Shown: positions 9,182-18,338, counted from the stretch's first letter. The stretch: DNA of 64,000 bases from Desulfomonile tiedjei DSM 6799 (GCF_000266945.1 NC_018025.1:4096001-4160000), one strand, 5' to 3'. A program made the numbers and translations. Notes: a model not told the origin generated them from the letters alone.

Positions 9182-10027
9182 ATGTCCGCCGACACGATAA
9201 AGGCAAAGGTTTTTCGCTTTGACCCTTCCGCAGACGCTGAATCTCATTACGATACCTACGAGGTTCCTTTCGAGGAAGGGATGAGCGCTATGGATGTGCT
9301 CGATTACATATATCAGAATCTGGACAGCACCCTGGCCTATTACGACCACGCGGGCTGCTCGCTTGGAATCTGCGGTCGATGCACGGGAAGAATCGACGGC
9401 AAGCCCGGCTTGTTTTGCCAGACCAGCGTTGATGGCGACGTCACGCTAGAGCCTCTCTCCAAGGAGAAGGCTCTGAAGGACCTCGTGATAGATAAGGATT
9501 CCCTGGGGAAACAGAGAGAAACGGCCGCTGGAGAGCAGGAAGGACCCGCAGCCTCGGACATCGACACGGTCTCCACCCTCACACGAAGGGAAATTGAGGC
9601 CCTGATTTCCGTTCCGCTGATCGAAGCGTTTATTGAAGAATTCGGCCGTGAAAAAACTCTCGAGGTAGTGGAAAAGGCCATTGCCTCCCTGGCGAGGACT
9701 GCAGGCACTGCCCTGCGAGATGTGGTCGGAGGCGATACCCTGGAATACTTTCAGAACAAGGTCTTACCTCTTTTCGGCAAGGGCGGAGCTCTGGATGTTG
9801 AAGTGCTCGATACGACACCGTCGCGTGTTGCATTCAACGTCACACGATGCCGATATGCCGACATGTACCGGAAATGCGGGCTGGAAAACTTCGGATACAT
9901 ACTCTCCTGTGCCCGTGACTATTCGTTGATAGAGGGTTTTAACCCGAAGATCAAGTTTACGAGGACGCAGACGATCATGGAAGGCGCGGATTTCTGCGAC
10001 TTTCGGTTGTCGATGGAGGATGCCTGA
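9182..10027 (+). CDS. [2Fe-2S] ferredoxin domain fused to an ATC-hydrolase-like domain
   Basis: The 281-residue protein joins two modules. The first 105 residues resemble the N-terminal domain of SdhB/FrdB, with a plant-type [2Fe-2S] motif C59-x4-C64-x2-C67-x11-C79 (GCSLGICGRC). The 3Fe/4Fe-cluster domain of SdhB is absent. Residues from about 140 match the L-2-amino-thiazoline-4-carboxylic acid hydrolase family (Pfam ATC_hydrolase), ending with CRYADMYRKCGLE, then YILSCARDYSLIEGFNPKIK, then TIMEGADFCDF. In Pseudomonas, ATC hydrolase opens the thiazoline ring to a carbamoyl-cysteine. Here the domain sits beside a flavoprotein gene 17 nt upstream, so a redox-linked hydrolase or an electron-carrying subunit are both possible. 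GAGGGAG before the ATG supports the start. Confidence 0.85.
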   Translation: MSADTIKAKVFRFDPSADAESHYDTYEVPFEEGMSAMDVLDYIYQNLDSTLAYYDHAGCSLGICGRCTGRIDGKPGLFCQTSVDGDVTLEPLSKEKALKDLVIDKDSLGKQRETAAGEQEGPAASDIDTVSTLTRREIEALISVPLIEAFIEEFGREKTLEVVEKAIASLARTAGTALRDVVGGDTLEYFQNKVLPLFGKGGALDVEVLDTTPSRVAFNVTRCRYADMYRKCGLENFGYILSCARDYSLIEGFNPKIKFTRTQTIMEGADFCDFRLSMEDA

Positions 10028-10297
10028 GTCGGCGACCCGTGGAAGCAATCCTCATGGCTACATGAGCATGTTTGCTCGCTGCAGAGGGCATGCAAGATCC
10101 GGCAGGCCGAACAGCGCCAGGCGTGTGCGATCAGAATGACAAGCCGGAAAGCCTTCGGCTATTCCGAGGCGTCATGCGAGGCCATTTTATTTCTCTCTGC
10201 AAGGCTGGCCCAAGGTTCAGGCAAGGTTGATAGCGATGGCCCCTGCAGCGTCTCGCAAGAAATAGACCAATTAACAGAGAGAAGGGAGACGACTGAT

Positions 10298-10681
10298 ATG
10301 AAAAAGCGAGTGATTGCATCCCCGGAAGCACCGACGCCGATAGGTCCGTATTCCCAAGCGATTCAAGCAGGCAACCTGGTGTTCTTGTCCGGACAGATTC
10401 CTATCGACGCTCAAACGGGAGATGTTGTCATGGGGTCCGTTGAAGAACAGGCAAAGCTGGTCTTGGAAAATATCAAGCACGTGCTGGTCGCGGCCGGGAC
10501 CTCCCTGGACGCGGTAGTTAAGACCACGGTGTTCCTGCAGAACATGGACGACTTTCCCAGGGTCAACGAGGTCTACGCTACTTTCTTCACGGACGAGCCG
10601 CCGGCACGCTCCTGTGTAGAGGTGGCAAGGCTCCCAAAAGGAGTCCTTGTAGAGATTGAGGCCATAGCTCTCGTACCTTGA
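10298..10681 (+). CDS. ridA: RidA family 2-iminobutanoate/2-iminopropanoate deaminase
   Basis: This 127-residue protein is a full-length YjgF/YER057c/UK114 family member. RidA hydrolyses reactive enamine/imine intermediates such as 2-aminoacrylate to 2-oxoacids and ammonia. Signature segments are [14 protein letters not shown], the binding-site arginine in [15 protein letters not shown], and the final [12 protein letters not shown] 10298 is preceded by AAGGGAG nine nt upstream; longer in-frame starts lack such a site. The 270-nt gap before it holds a small hairpin (CTCATG/CATGAG, 10051-10066), so expression may be partly separate from the upstream genes. In this cluster its obvious job is to remove 2-aminoacrylate released by cysteine desulfidation. 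Confidence 0.93.
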   Translation: MKKRVIASPEAPTPIGPYSQAIQAGNLVFLSGQIPIDAQTGDVVMGSVEEQAKLVLENIKHVLVAAGTSLDAVVKTTVFLQNMDDFPRVNEVYATFFTDEPPARSCVEVARLPKGVLVEIEAIALVP

Positions 10682-10724
10682 GCGGTACACAGAGGCAGGC
10701 GAAAGAGTTGTAGAGGTGGACAAA

Positions 10725-12134
10725 ATGACGTCTGAAATAGGGCTCAAATGGGTGAACGAGCATTCCGAGCGGCTCATAGAGACAAGCGACAAACTGTGGG
10801 AATTTGCGGAAACAGCGCTGCATGAATACCAGTCTTCGGACTTGTTGCAAGGCGAGTTGAAGCAAGCGGGATTCGAGGTAGAAACTGGAGTCGCCGGCAT
10901 GCCCACCGCATTCAGGGCTCGTTGGGGTAATGGAACCCCTACCGTTGGATTTCTGGCCGAGTACGACGCTCTTCCGGGACTGAGTCAAAAATCCGTCCCC
11001 AGGAAAGAGCCGATGAAGGAAGGAGCGCCCGGCCACGGTTGCGGCCACAACCTCCTGGGAACTGCGGTCCTCGGCGCAGCACTAGCTCTGAAAGCCGAAA
11101 TGGAACAGGACAACTTATCCGGTACTATCGTTGTGTTCGGATGCCCGGCCGAAGAAATCATGGTGGGAAAGATTGTTATGGCCAGAGAAGGGCTTTTCGA
11201 CGAACTGGACGTCGCCCTCACATGGCATCCTCAGTCGCTCAATGGTGTTATGAACTGCGGATGGGTGGCCATGAATTCGGTGAAATTCGATTTTCACGGC
11301 ATAACGTCCCATGCCGCTTTTGCGCCGGAAATGGGGCGGAGCGCTCTGGATGCAGTCGAATTGATGAATGTGGGGGTCAACTACCTGCGGGAACATGTGT
11401 CGAGCAATGCCCGGATCCATTACGTAATAACGAATGGAGGCCGAGAACCGAATATCGTGCCCGGGTACGCTCAGGTTTGGTATTACATTCGCGCCCCGAA
11501 GAGAGAAGAAGTCGACGCAATATATGCACGCATCAAGGATATTGCAGAAGGTGCGGCCCTGATGGCGGGCACGAAAGTGGAAGCACGCCTCTTGACCGCA
11601 TGTCATGATTGTTTGCTTAATACTTCTCTCAACCGACATCTCTCCGATTCCATGCAATGTGTAGCTTCACCTGTGTGGAGTGAGGAGGAGCTGAGGTTCG
11701 CAAGGGAATTGACACAAGGCTTCGACGCGAATCAAAGAATGAGGCAGATCAGCATCTTTACACGGGATAACCTGGAAGGGCACATGTTACATTCGGATGT
11801 GCTCCCTCTTAATGATACCCATATTCTCTTGCCCGGCTCTACGGATGTGTCTGATGTGAGCTGGATAGTCCCGACAGGTCAGATCATGACAGCCTGTTAC
11901 CCTATCGGGATACCACCGCATTCCTGGCAGCTTACAGCGAGTGTCTCCACGAGCATTGGGCACAAAGGCATGCTGTACGCCGCGAAGGTCCTGGTAAAGG
12001 CTGCTTCGGAGTTGATTCGTGAGGCCGGCTTGTTGGCACGCGTGAAGGCGGAACATCTGAAGAATACTTCAGAGAAAAAATACGTATGTGCACTACCGGA
12101 AGACTTCTCGCTTTCGACTGTGCATTTGGAATAA
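10725..12134 (+). CDS. M20-family amidohydrolase (AbgB-like aminoacylase/carboxypeptidase)
   Basis: This metallo-hydrolase of about 469 residues resembles AbgB, the p-aminobenzoyl-glutamate hydrolase subunit, and other M20D enzymes that remove acyl or carbamoyl groups from amino acids. Metal-site and family motifs are FLAEYDALPG, GHGCGHNLLG, the catalytic glutamates in FGCPAEE, SHAAFAPE in the dimerisation domain, and NIVPGYAQVWYYIR. GTG 10716 is an alternative start, but GAGGTG six nt before ATG 10725 favours the latter. In the ATC pathway of Pseudomonas the second step is hydrolysis of N-carbamoyl-cysteine to cysteine, and this gene could fill that role. The exact substrate is unproven. No signal peptide is seen. 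Confidence 0.88.
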   Translation: MTSEIGLKWVNEHSERLIETSDKLWEFAETALHEYQSSDLLQGELKQAGFEVETGVAGMPTAFRARWGNGTPTVGFLAEYDALPGLSQKSVPRKEPMKEGAPGHGCGHNLLGTAVLGAALALKAEMEQDNLSGTIVVFGCPAEEIMVGKIVMAREGLFDELDVALTWHPQSLNGVMNCGWVAMNSVKFDFHGITSHAAFAPEMGRSALDAVELMNVGVNYLREHVSSNARIHYVITNGGREPNIVPGYAQVWYYIRAPKREEVDAIYARIKDIAEGAALMAGTKVEARLLTACHDCLLNTSLNRHLSDSMQCVASPVWSEEELRFARELTQGFDANQRMRQISIFTRDNLEGHMLHSDVLPLNDTHILLPGSTDVSDVSWIVPTGQIMTACYPIGIPPHSWQLTASVSTSIGHKGMLYAAKVLVKAASELIREAGLLARVKAEHLKNTSEKKYVCALPEDFSLSTVHLE

Positions 12135-12373
12135 CTCGCGTTCGCATAATCGCAGCGCCTGCCATTCACCTCTGCCGATTAGAACGAATCGGCATGAGAA
12201 TCGCATTTCTACCCGGCCGCTACGGAACTTGAATAACGCGCATACGGTCGGAGAGTGGTCATGAAGAGTCTGGAAAAAGTGAGATAGGTCATTCAAAGAC
12301 TGGAGCGTTGTTCACGGAGGGGACAATCAGCGGCGGCCCTTGTGCAGACTTGAGAAATCAAAGGAGAATCGTC

Positions 12374-13660
12374 ATGTCGATTGAAGCGACAAGATTGGAC
12401 CAGCCCAGTGCCCCTGTGATAGCCAACGTCAAGGTTGGCAAGTTAAGATTATGGATTTGTGTGGTTACATTTCTGGCGTACATGGTAGCCTTTTTCGATC
12501 GCGCGAACGTTGCGGTTTTGATTGCGGATAACGCTTTCACAAACGCCTTCGGGATCACCGAGGACAAATCTGTCCAGGGATTGCTACTGACAGCTTTCTT
12601 ATTCTTCTACGGTGCCGCCTGCTTCTTTGCCGGGCCTTTCGTACACCGCTTCGGGCCCCGAAATACTCTTGGGTTCGCTCTCGCATTTTGGGCTGTCCTC
12701 ATGACCGTCATGGGCTCCATTTCATCCGTGGCCGTATTGCTGGTTTGCCGTGCACTCTTGGGTCTCGGCGAATCGGTCCTTGGTCCAAGTACTTCCAAGT
12801 TGGTTCAAGCCTGGTTCCCGGTTCACGAGAGAGCCAAGGCCAACGGGGCGTGGTACATGGGCATTCAGTTGTCCCAGATGCTTTCCATGCCATTAATCGC
12901 GTGGTGCATCGCCTTATTCGGCTGGAGAGAGAGTCTCTTCATGCTGGCAGTAGCTGGAGCTGTCCCGGTTCTTCTTTGCTTCCGGTTTGTGTACAATTCT
13001 CCTTCGCTGCATCCCAGAATCACCAAGGAAGAAGTTGCCTACATTACGGCGGGGAGAGAGGGGGAAGTAGCAGAGGAGCGTGCGGGACGATTCTCCTTTG
13101 TTCGGAACCAGGATTTTTGGTTAATCGCTCTCATTTACGCGTGTCTTAATGCCGGATTCTGGGGGTTCATGGGATGGGTTCCCACCTATTTCAAGGCTAC
13201 CCTCGGGTTTTCATTTACCACCATGGGGGTGCTTTCAGCTTTGCCTTATGTAGCTGGAGCAATTTCGATCATAGTTGTCCCCCCACTCATGGATAAGTTC
13301 AACTCGAGAGCCGCTTTCGTCATGATCGGTTGTCTCGGCTTCGCCGTCCTGCTCTTCGTGGCCATGTACGCCACAACACCGGCCATGTGCGTGGCTCTCC
13401 TTTGTTTGGCTCAAGTGTTTCTTTCACCGGCAATCGTCGGCGTTTGGACCGTACTCCAAAACGTTACGAAATCTACAGAGGTGGCCAATGCGACAGGGTT
13501 CTTCAACGGTGTGGCATACGTGTTCGCATCGGCGTTCCCCTATGCAATGGGTGCCCTCTATTCTTTCACGGGAAATCTGCAAAACGGTTTCTTCTTACTC
13601 GCTGCCTTGATGGCAGTTGCCGTGTTCTCCAGCCTGCCTCTGATCAAGCGGCGCTTGTGA
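12374..13660 (+). CDS. MFS transporter, anion:cation symporter (ACS) type
   Basis: This 428-residue inner-membrane protein has about 12 hydrophobic segments and ACS-family landmarks: AYMVAFFDRANVAVL in helix 1, the loop VHRFGPRN between helices 2 and 3, and RALLGLGESVLGP in helix 4. ACS members (GudP, ExuT, phthalate and allantoate carriers) usually import organic anions with protons. ATG 12374 was chosen because AAGGAGAA lies immediately upstream; a longer frame starts at TTG 12308. It stands between the hydrolase gene and the activator gene, so it most likely imports the carboxylated sulfur compound degraded by this cluster. Confidence 0.9.
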   Translation: MSIEATRLDQPSAPVIANVKVGKLRLWICVVTFLAYMVAFFDRANVAVLIADNAFTNAFGITEDKSVQGLLLTAFLFFYGAACFFAGPFVHRFGPRNTLGFALAFWAVLMTVMGSISSVAVLLVCRALLGLGESVLGPSTSKLVQAWFPVHERAKANGAWYMGIQLSQMLSMPLIAWCIALFGWRESLFMLAVAGAVPVLLCFRFVYNSPSLHPRITKEEVAYITAGREGEVAEERAGRFSFVRNQDFWLIALIYACLNAGFWGFMGWVPTYFKATLGFSFTTMGVLSALPYVAGAISIIVVPPLMDKFNSRAAFVMIGCLGFAVLLFVAMYATTPAMCVALLCLAQVFLSPAIVGVWTVLQNVTKSTEVANATGFFNGVAYVFASAFPYAMGALYSFTGNLQNGFFLLAALMAVAVFSSLPLIKRRL

Positions 13661-14018
13661 GGCAAGCAATTTTCCGGGCATGGCACTCGGCGAAACGGGT
13701 TCCAAGGCTTCCTAGGAGACGAGCGCGGATGTCGGCATGTCCGCAGTCTCGGCAACCTGTACCAATGTGCGTTCAAAGAAGTAATCCACGCCACCGGCGG
13801 GAGCAAATCCGGTCCCGGCAAATAACAGGTTTCTCAATATTCCCTCTATGAAAACACATTGGTATTATCCATGCCACTCTCTGCCCCGCGGCTTGAAGGC
13901 GAAGAACAACGCCTCATGCCGCGGCCCCTATATTGCTTCCCCTATCCCTCTTTGCTATGCTCGACGTCAGTCCTGTGGGCTCGACAAACGAATCGTTCAA
14001 CTCCTTTGAGGAGACGCT
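13661..14018. other. Gap before the activator gene, with a weak possible sigma-54 site
   Basis: These 358 nt contain no recognisable gene. At 13860-13874 TGGTATTATCCATGC has the GG and GC elements at sigma-54 spacing but poor flanking bases. It could be a weak promoter for the activator gene or chance. No clear terminator was seen after the transporter gene. Confidence 0.35.
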
Positions 14019-14147
14019 ATGCACCGTCGCACGAAAAGATCTGTGAAAAGAGGACAGGAGCCATCGCCCCCCAACAACGCCAAAACTCAAGGGGACAAAT
14101 TCCTCTTCCAGGTATGCCCCGCTAACCGCTGCTTGTTAGAAAGGTAG
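14019..14147 (+). CDS. Possible 42-residue leader peptide upstream of the activator
   Basis: A short frame starts at ATG 14019 with GAGGAG five nt upstream, a better ribosome binding site than that of the activator gene 19 nt downstream. The product is basic at its start (MHRRTKRSVKRG) and ends FQVCPANRCLLER, with two cysteines four residues apart. No homologue is recognised. It could be a small regulatory or leader peptide coupled to the activator, or a chance frame. Confidence 0.3.
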   Translation: MHRRTKRSVKRGQEPSPPNNAKTQGDKFLFQVCPANRCLLER

Positions 14148-14166
14148 GCGAAGTGAGGCCCGAATC

Positions 14167-16032
14167 ATGTCAAAAGGACCGCGCACAGCTCAGGATTACC
14201 ACCACCAGTACCAGCAACTCTCCCAGAGAGTCGCGGAGGCTATCCAGGCAGTCCTGCAAATTGACGTGACCATCATGGACCATCAAATGGTCCGGATAGC
14301 CGGCACAGGAATATACAGAGATTGCCTCGGTCAAACCATCGAGACGAAATCAGCCTTTCATTACTGCTTGCAGACCAAAACTCCGATCACGATAGAGAAC
14401 CCGGAAGACCACACTATTTGCAAAGAATGCGTACGTCGGCCCGGTTGCTCTGAAAAGGCTGAGATCTGCGTCCCAATAAAGTACAAGAAGGAATCGGTAG
14501 GAGTCATCGGTATTATCGCCTTTACCGAGGACCAAAAACACAGGTTCCTGGAGTTCGCTGAACGCTACTGCAACTTCCTACAAAAAATGGCATCTCTCCT
14601 GGAGGCAAAATATTCGGAAATTCAAATACTCATCGAAAACGAACTGCTGAGGTCACGGATAGGAAATATCATCAACCACTTGCATGAAGCCCTTCTTCTC
14701 TTCAATGACAAAGGCATGGTCTTGTACAAGAATGCAGCTACTACAAAATTGTTGAGAGAATGTAAAGTTCCAAATGATAAGGCGTTTATCGATCAGGTGT
14801 GGGACAGCGAGCCGGTTCGTGCTGCAGTTACCCGGAGACGATGCGATGCAAAATTGGATGAGATAATCATCAGGTACAGGAACGAGCAGTTTTGTCTCCT
14901 GGCCACGATATTCATACTCAAGAGTCATAACGGAGAAGATGACATCCTGGTCTCACTGCAGGACCTCAAGAAGATGCAAGAGAAGGTAATGCAGTCCCTT
15001 GAGGGTAGCCAGGTCGTCATTCGATTCAAAGACATCATCGGAATCTCGAAAAAGATACTTGAGGCAAAAAATGCTGCCCAAAAAGCCGCTCTCGCGGGTT
15101 CTAACATATTGTTATTCGGAGAAAGCGGCACGGGCAAGGAAATATTCGCCAGAGCGATACATAATGAGAGCGCGAGGGCTTCCGGCCCCTTCTTGCCCAT
15201 AAATTGCGGAGCAATACCCGACGAATTATTGGAAAGTGAGCTTTTCGGCTTCGAAAAAGGGGCTTTTACCGGTGCCCACAACACGAAAATAGGCAAGTTT
15301 GAGGCGGCTGAAAAGGGCACGATATTCCTGGACGAAATAAGTGAAATGCCTCACAGGTTGCAAGTAAAGTTGCTGCGAGTCATTCAGGAAAGAGAAATCT
15401 TTCGTATCGGGAGTAACAGGCCGCGTAAAATAAATGTTCGCATAATTTCCGCGACAAACAAGGATCTTTTTCAGCTCGTAAGCAGCGGCATGTTCCGGGA
15501 AGACCTTTACTACAGACTGAATGTCCTGCCGATTCACATTCCGCCTCTCCGCGACAGAAAAGGTGACATCTTGTTCATGACCGACCATCTGATTGCCTAC
15601 TATTCGCGTATACTTAACAAGAAAATCACAGGTATTGCAGAAGAGGCGAAAAAAATACTCCTCTCCTACGATTGGCCCGGCAATGTGAGAGAGCTGCAAA
15701 ACGTCATAGAATATGCCGTGAATTTCGCATCAGGCGCAGTGATATCCAAGGAACTCATACTGAAGAGAGTGAACGTGATGAGAGCGGGATGTCGGAAACG
15801 AAGTAGCGCAGTGGAAGCCAAGCAAGCGGATTCATTACAGAGTTGTGTGGAAAGAACGGAAAAGGAGATTCTTGAATACAAGGTGCGCTTGTATAAAGAT
15901 GACGCAGAATTTGTCACCAGGATTTGTCAGGATCTCAAGATCGGCCGGGCCACCTTCTATAGAAAGATCAAGAAGTACAACATTTCTCTCAACGGCGAAA
16001 CTACCTCGGAACCTCGTTTCACAGTGTGTTGA
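14167..16032 (+). CDS. Sigma-54-dependent transcriptional activator with cysteine-rich sensor domain
   Basis: This 621-residue enhancer-binding protein has a GAF-like sensory region (about 20-140) containing CKECVRRPGCSEKAEIC, four cysteines that could bind a metal or cluster or sense redox state. A PAS-like segment (about 165-280) follows. The AAA+ domain has Walker A GESGTGKE (318-325), the sigma-54-contacting loop GAFTGA (365-370), Walker B IFLDEISE and arginine-rich FREDLYYRLNVLPI. The end is a Fis-type helix-turn-helix (ICQDLKIGRATFYRKIKKY). It has no receiver domain, so a small ligand or redox signal rather than phosphorylation should control it. It lies at the 3' end of the cysteine/thiazoline cluster, whose first gene has a sigma-54 promoter. 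Confidence 0.92.
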   Translation: MSKGPRTAQDYHHQYQQLSQRVAEAIQAVLQIDVTIMDHQMVRIAGTGIYRDCLGQTIETKSAFHYCLQTKTPITIENPEDHTICKECVRRPGCSEKAEICVPIKYKKESVGVIGIIAFTEDQKHRFLEFAERYCNFLQKMASLLEAKYSEIQILIENELLRSRIGNIINHLHEALLLFNDKGMVLYKNAATTKLLRECKVPNDKAFIDQVWDSEPVRAAVTRRRCDAKLDEIIIRYRNEQFCLLATIFILKSHNGEDDILVSLQDLKKMQEKVMQSLEGSQVVIRFKDIIGISKKILEAKNAAQKAALAGSNILLFGESGTGKEIFARAIHNESARASGPFLPINCGAIPDELLESELFGFEKGAFTGAHNTKIGKFEAAEKGTIFLDEISEMPHRLQVKLLRVIQEREIFRIGSNRPRKINVRIISATNKDLFQLVSSGMFREDLYYRLNVLPIHIPPLRDRKGDILFMTDHLIAYYSRILNKKITGIAEEAKKILLSYDWPGNVRELQNVIEYAVNFASGAVISKELILKRVNVMRAGCRKRSSAVEAKQADSLQSCVERTEKEILEYKVRLYKDDAEFVTRICQDLKIGRATFYRKIKKYNISLNGETTSEPRFTVC

Positions 16033-16189
16033 AATCGTCCCCTTGTGGGGTGAACCACTGACTGCTGCACGTCAGGTAAAGGAACAATACGCCACCCCTG
16101 AAGCTCAGTTATCAGCAGTATGACGAACGCTCGTGAGGCGACGATTCGTCTATTCTGTGATGTTTTCACCTGCAAATGTCACCGACTTC

Positions 16190-17191
16190 TTAAATCATGT
16201 TTTGCTCTCTCAGTTCCGACTTGAGCCAGGCGTACGCTACCGGAGCTGCAACGAGACCGGCAATGCCGAAAATTGCCTCCATGGCTATCATGGCACAAAG
16301 GAGTTCCCAGCTTCGGGCCTGCACTTCTCCCCCGATAATATGTGCATTCACCAGGTATTCGAGTTTGTGAATCCCCGCGAGAAACAAGTAGGAAGCCAAT
16401 GCCACTTGAGGGGATATTCCCAGGCTGATCAAAACGATGAGAGTGTTTGAAATGACGTTTCCCAACACAGGAAGGAGGTTGGTAACGAAAGTAAAGGGGA
16501 TCAGAACTGTGACTAGAGGGAAACGGACCCCGGCCAACGGCAGGAATACTGCTAAATAGAGTGCTGTCAGAACGGTATTGAGTGCCGAAATCTTCACTTG
16601 AGCGAGCACGATTTTATCGAAAGCATCTGTCAAGCCTTTTGCCCGAGCATGCAGAGCACTCGCGAACGGAGGAAATCCATCTATATTGCTAAAATGCTGA
16701 AGAGCTGTCATTCCTCCTACGATCATCCCCAACAAAACCTGCACAAATGTCTTTATCCCCGCAACTCCGGCCGCTGAAATTCTCTGAGCATGTTCTCGCA
16801 GCATTTCAGTGATTTGCGCTCGTAGATCTTCCACCGTATGGGGAATCAAATCGGACATGTCGTGAGGCAAGGAACGTTTCAGTTTTTCAAGGGTTTCCGC
16901 AGCGACTTTCAGAAGGGCCGCCATTCCCCCGCTTCCATTGAGGAACCAGGCCAGCCCAAGGCCAGTCCCCAGGAGTCCAATAACCACGAGGACAGCTATC
17001 GCAGCCAATGCCACTTTGTGCGTAAGGCCACCCCATCGAGCAGGTAGTCTCGATGCAAGCTTCAATGTAAGGACATGAACTGCAAGACCGGCAAAAACCG
17101 CAGGAAGAAGACCGAAATGGATTACCAGCGGAACGGCTAATGTGCAGAGGATGTAAGTAGCGTTCACGGAATTAAGCATCGTGATACTCAA
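16190..17191 (-). CDS. AI-2E family transporter (PF01594)
   Basis: The 333-residue polytopic membrane protein has eight or so hydrophobic stretches and the AI-2E/PerM layout: two N-terminal helices, a soluble amphipathic region (about 80-150), then LLGMIVGGMTALQHF and a conserved ending (PFTFVTNLLPVLGN, FLAGIHKLEYLVNAHIIGG, GIAGLVAAPVAYAWLKSEL). Family members have been linked to autoinducer-2 export and to sodium/proton antiport, so the substrate cannot be assigned. The start could be TTG 17191 or ATG 17179; neither has a strong ribosome binding site. It converges with the sigma-54 activator gene and belongs to a different transcription unit. Confidence 0.87.
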   Translation of the reverse strand: MSITMLNSVNATYILCTLAVPLVIHFGLLPAVFAGLAVHVLTLKLASRLPARWGGLTHKVALAAIAVLVVIGLLGTGLGLAWFLNGSGGMAALLKVAAETLEKLKRSLPHDMSDLIPHTVEDLRAQITEMLREHAQRISAAGVAGIKTFVQVLLGMIVGGMTALQHFSNIDGFPPFASALHARAKGLTDAFDKIVLAQVKISALNTVLTALYLAVFLPLAGVRFPLVTVLIPFTFVTNLLPVLGNVISNTLIVLISLGISPQVALASYLFLAGIHKLEYLVNAHIIGGEVQARSWELLCAMIAMEAIFGIAGLVAAPVAYAWLKSELREQNMI

Positions 17192-17401
17192 TCATAATCT
17201 ACCATGCAAGGATTCCCAAAAGACACGGCATCCACGAAGTAATCCTCTTGGATGCGAAATCGTACCAAACTACTTGTCTCTTTATTCTCTCTTATCGTCC
17301 CGAGCAAGACACGAAAACCCTTCATTAGGAAGAATGTAAGCTGTCCGTAGGAATGTGTTTTGATGAAACAGCAGACAAGTACCTCTCCCAATAGCCCATC
17401 T

Positions 17402-18034
17402 TCATCGTGCGAAGCAGGTTGTAAGCGTCCTCAGAAGCACAATGCTTCCGAATACGGCGATGATGCCTCCGGACACGCTGTTCACCATGCGAAGGTGCAT
17501 CCGATCCATTCTATGCGCAACCATTCCGGCGGTAAGCGCCAGTATTGGAGCCCAAATAGCTGAACCGACGATAACTCCGAACACCAGTTTGCCGGCAGCC
17601 ACATAGTCTCCTTTCCACCCGGGCACGCCAAGGGCAGCAAAAGCGGCTGTGAAAACCAGAAGAGGCACGGGATTGGCAAGTGTAAGCAGAAGAGCCGATA
17701 AGAAGGCATCAATCAAGCCTCTTTTATCCGAATTGTTCCGCTGCATCGGAGGATCCGAGCAAACTATGACGATGCCGACGATAGCTATAAGCAGTCCGCC
17801 CACAAGCTGAATCCACTCATGCGCCCGTTCCAGGGCATCTGCAATGAACGTTATGCCAAAACCCGCTATGCAACAGTAGATTCCATCGACAGAGGAAGCC
17901 CCCAATACGGACACCAGGCCTGCAAGACGTCCATGGGTGAGTGTTCTCTTGACGCACAGCAAACCAATCGGGCCGATGGGAGAACATGCGAAAAACCCCA
18001 CGAACAGTCCCTGCACGAATGCTGCTACTTCCAT
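17402..18034 (-). CDS. LysE/RhtB family amino-acid exporter
   Basis: This 210-residue membrane protein has six hydrophobic segments and the LysE-superfamily start FVGFFACSPIGPIGLLCVKRTL, here noted as GFFACSPIGPIG. The asparagine-proline motif LTLANPVPLL comes near the fourth helix. Members export basic or neutral amino acids or cations. GAGGAG lies just upstream of the ATG. It is followed after about 210 nt by the AI-2E gene on the same strand. The substrate is not predictable from sequence. Confidence 0.87.
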   Translation of the reverse strand: MEVAAFVQGLFVGFFACSPIGPIGLLCVKRTLTHGRLAGLVSVLGASSVDGIYCCIAGFGITFIADALERAHEWIQLVGGLLIAIVGIVIVCSDPPMQRNNSDKRGLIDAFLSALLLTLANPVPLLVFTAAFAALGVPGWKGDYVAAGKLVFGVIVGSAIWAPILALTAGMVAHRMDRMHLRMVNSVSGGIIAVFGSIVLLRTLTTCFAR

Positions 18035-18338
18035 ATCAACTCCTCAGATGTGCCGTCGCGACTTCCCTGCCCTGGCACTTGAGTAGGATGTTTCGCGAAA
18101 AAGCTTCTTTCGGGTTTTCCCTCGATCCGGCACATCTTCGGGGAACTGTGAATTATTCTCAGCCTGTGTTCACAGCCTCTAAAATTCTCATTCAAACCGT
18201 CATGGTGAAAAAGCCTGCCCCCAACTATATGATTTTTCAGAATAATCATATTATCACCCGGTTATTACCCGGCCGACATTGTAGGTTTGGGAATTTTTCC
18301 ACGCTTTGACGGACAAAACGACACTCTCCCGCTTCGAC
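18035..18338. other. Intergenic stretch, nothing recognised
   Basis: About 300 nt between two minus-strand genes. It should hold the promoter of the LysE-type gene. No gene, repeat or clear operator was recognised. Confidence 0.5.

Noticed and set aside
7386-10027. Classical fumarate reductase or succinate dehydrogenase
   Set aside because: The catalytic and FAD-linking histidine motifs are altered, the 3Fe/4Fe domain of the iron-sulfur subunit is missing, and no membrane anchor subunit is encoded.
10028-10297. Riboswitch or attenuator before ridA
   Set aside because: Only a 6-bp hairpin is visible; no known riboswitch core could be recognised.
13860-13874. Firm second sigma-54 promoter for the activator gene
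   Set aside because: GG and GC spacing fit, but the -12 element reads ATGC and the -24 flank is weak, so it is only mentioned as a possibility.
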